Below are positions 12,754 through 13,064 of a stretch of DNA of 13,064 nt, one piece after another. Every line of letters begins with the position of its first letter. The stretch's first letter is position 1. The notes under the pieces were generated by a model. It worked only from the letters and a program-made list of their open reading frames with translations, was not told where the DNA came from and searched no databases. The translations under genes and the position numbers were made by a program. The DNA comes from Baffinella frigidus (Eukaryota > Cryptophyceae > Cryptomonadales > Baffinellaceae). The stretch covers positions 165,413 through 178,476 of the forward strand of contig MU646577.1 of NCBI GenBank assembly GCA_026770585.1, read 5' to 3'.

Positions 12754-12799
12754 GTAATGCCTGCCTTAAGCTTGTTTAGGTTTAGGCCCTTTGGTTATT

Positions 12800-12857
12800 T
12801 ATCATCATATCCAAGGCAAGAAGCATCACGAAAAATCTTGGTACTACGGATTCGCCG
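12800..12857 (+). pseudogene. Zinc-finger exon copy E, 3' half only
   Basis: Encodes YHHIQGKKHHEKSWYYGFAG with GT donor (GTACGC at 12858). The cysteine half is absent. Last recognisable copy in the window. Confidence 0.65.
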
Positions 12858-13012
12858 GTACGCAAACATAAAACGTGATACTGAATCAGTTATGTTCCGA
12901 GATGAAATCACTCCACCAGCCCTCCCAAGTCAAGTCTTTCGATTGGTATGTATTTTGATTCTGAGGGGTTTGACAAACTTTGAGCGATGCTGTCCAAGGT
13001 CTCTCCACCCCG

Positions 13013-13019
13013 CCTCTCT

Positions 13020-13055
<36 letters not shown>

Positions 13056-13064
13056 CTCTCTCTC
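13013..13064. repeat. CT microsatellite at the window end
   Basis: CTCTCT run; could be the pyrimidine tract of another intron. 12870-13012 before it holds nothing I recognise. Confidence 0.88.

Noticed and set aside
1-13064. tRNA, rRNA or snRNA genes
   Set aside because: No cloverleaf with conserved A and B boxes or known RNA core was recognised by eye; a tRNAscan or Infernal run would be decisive.

Overview
The window is nuclear DNA of a eukaryote. Genes are split by introns with GT...AG borders, introns and flanks carry many interstitial CCCTAAA (plant/alga-type telomere) repeats, and palindromic MITE-like elements are frequent. A chromerid or related alga (for example Chromera velia) is my best guess. 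That is inference from repeat type, gene structure and base composition, not something I can prove here.

Gene 1 (+ strand, about 37-5601, 5' end outside the window) is a PhnP-like metallo-beta-lactamase-fold hydrolase. Nine exons, 37-119, 631-691, 1016-1396, 1942-1997, 2188-2262, 2980-3099, 3800-3867, 4480-4570 and 5548-5601, join with matching phases at all eight junctions and rebuild the family's motifs in order: IDAGKT, THGHAD, GLDD, YL, LDW, LP-VLHG, YLSDV-VPED, DLLVLDAL and the C-terminal H-VNEGL. Its introns are crowded with partial, diverged copies of its own exons ('ghost exons'). Several of these differ from the real exon only at silent third codon positions.

5602-8715 is mostly non-coding: a purine tract, a dispersed satellite-like unit, and a nest of at least four palindromic MITE families, three of which share an inner CCTACGGTAGG-type core.

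Gene 2 (+ strand, starts at ATG 8716, 3' end unclear) begins with a RING finger of SIAH type (8716-8790, 8920-9039), then a poly-Lys, Gly/Pro-rich region (9226-9553, 9645-9871). Further right lie exon pieces ending AFQE, an AWWV exon, and at least six copies or fragments of one exon for a U1/matrin-like C2H2 finger (C-x2-C-x12-H-x5-H). The block AFQE/AWWV/finger is present twice, and the copies are variously broken by a 187-bp MITE, a 141-bp hairpin and a purine-rich insert. Whether RING and fingers form one protein cannot be settled from DNA alone.

The most notable signal is the same in both genes: recurrent duplication of single exons with their splice sites into neighbouring introns, with coding-type divergence between copies.
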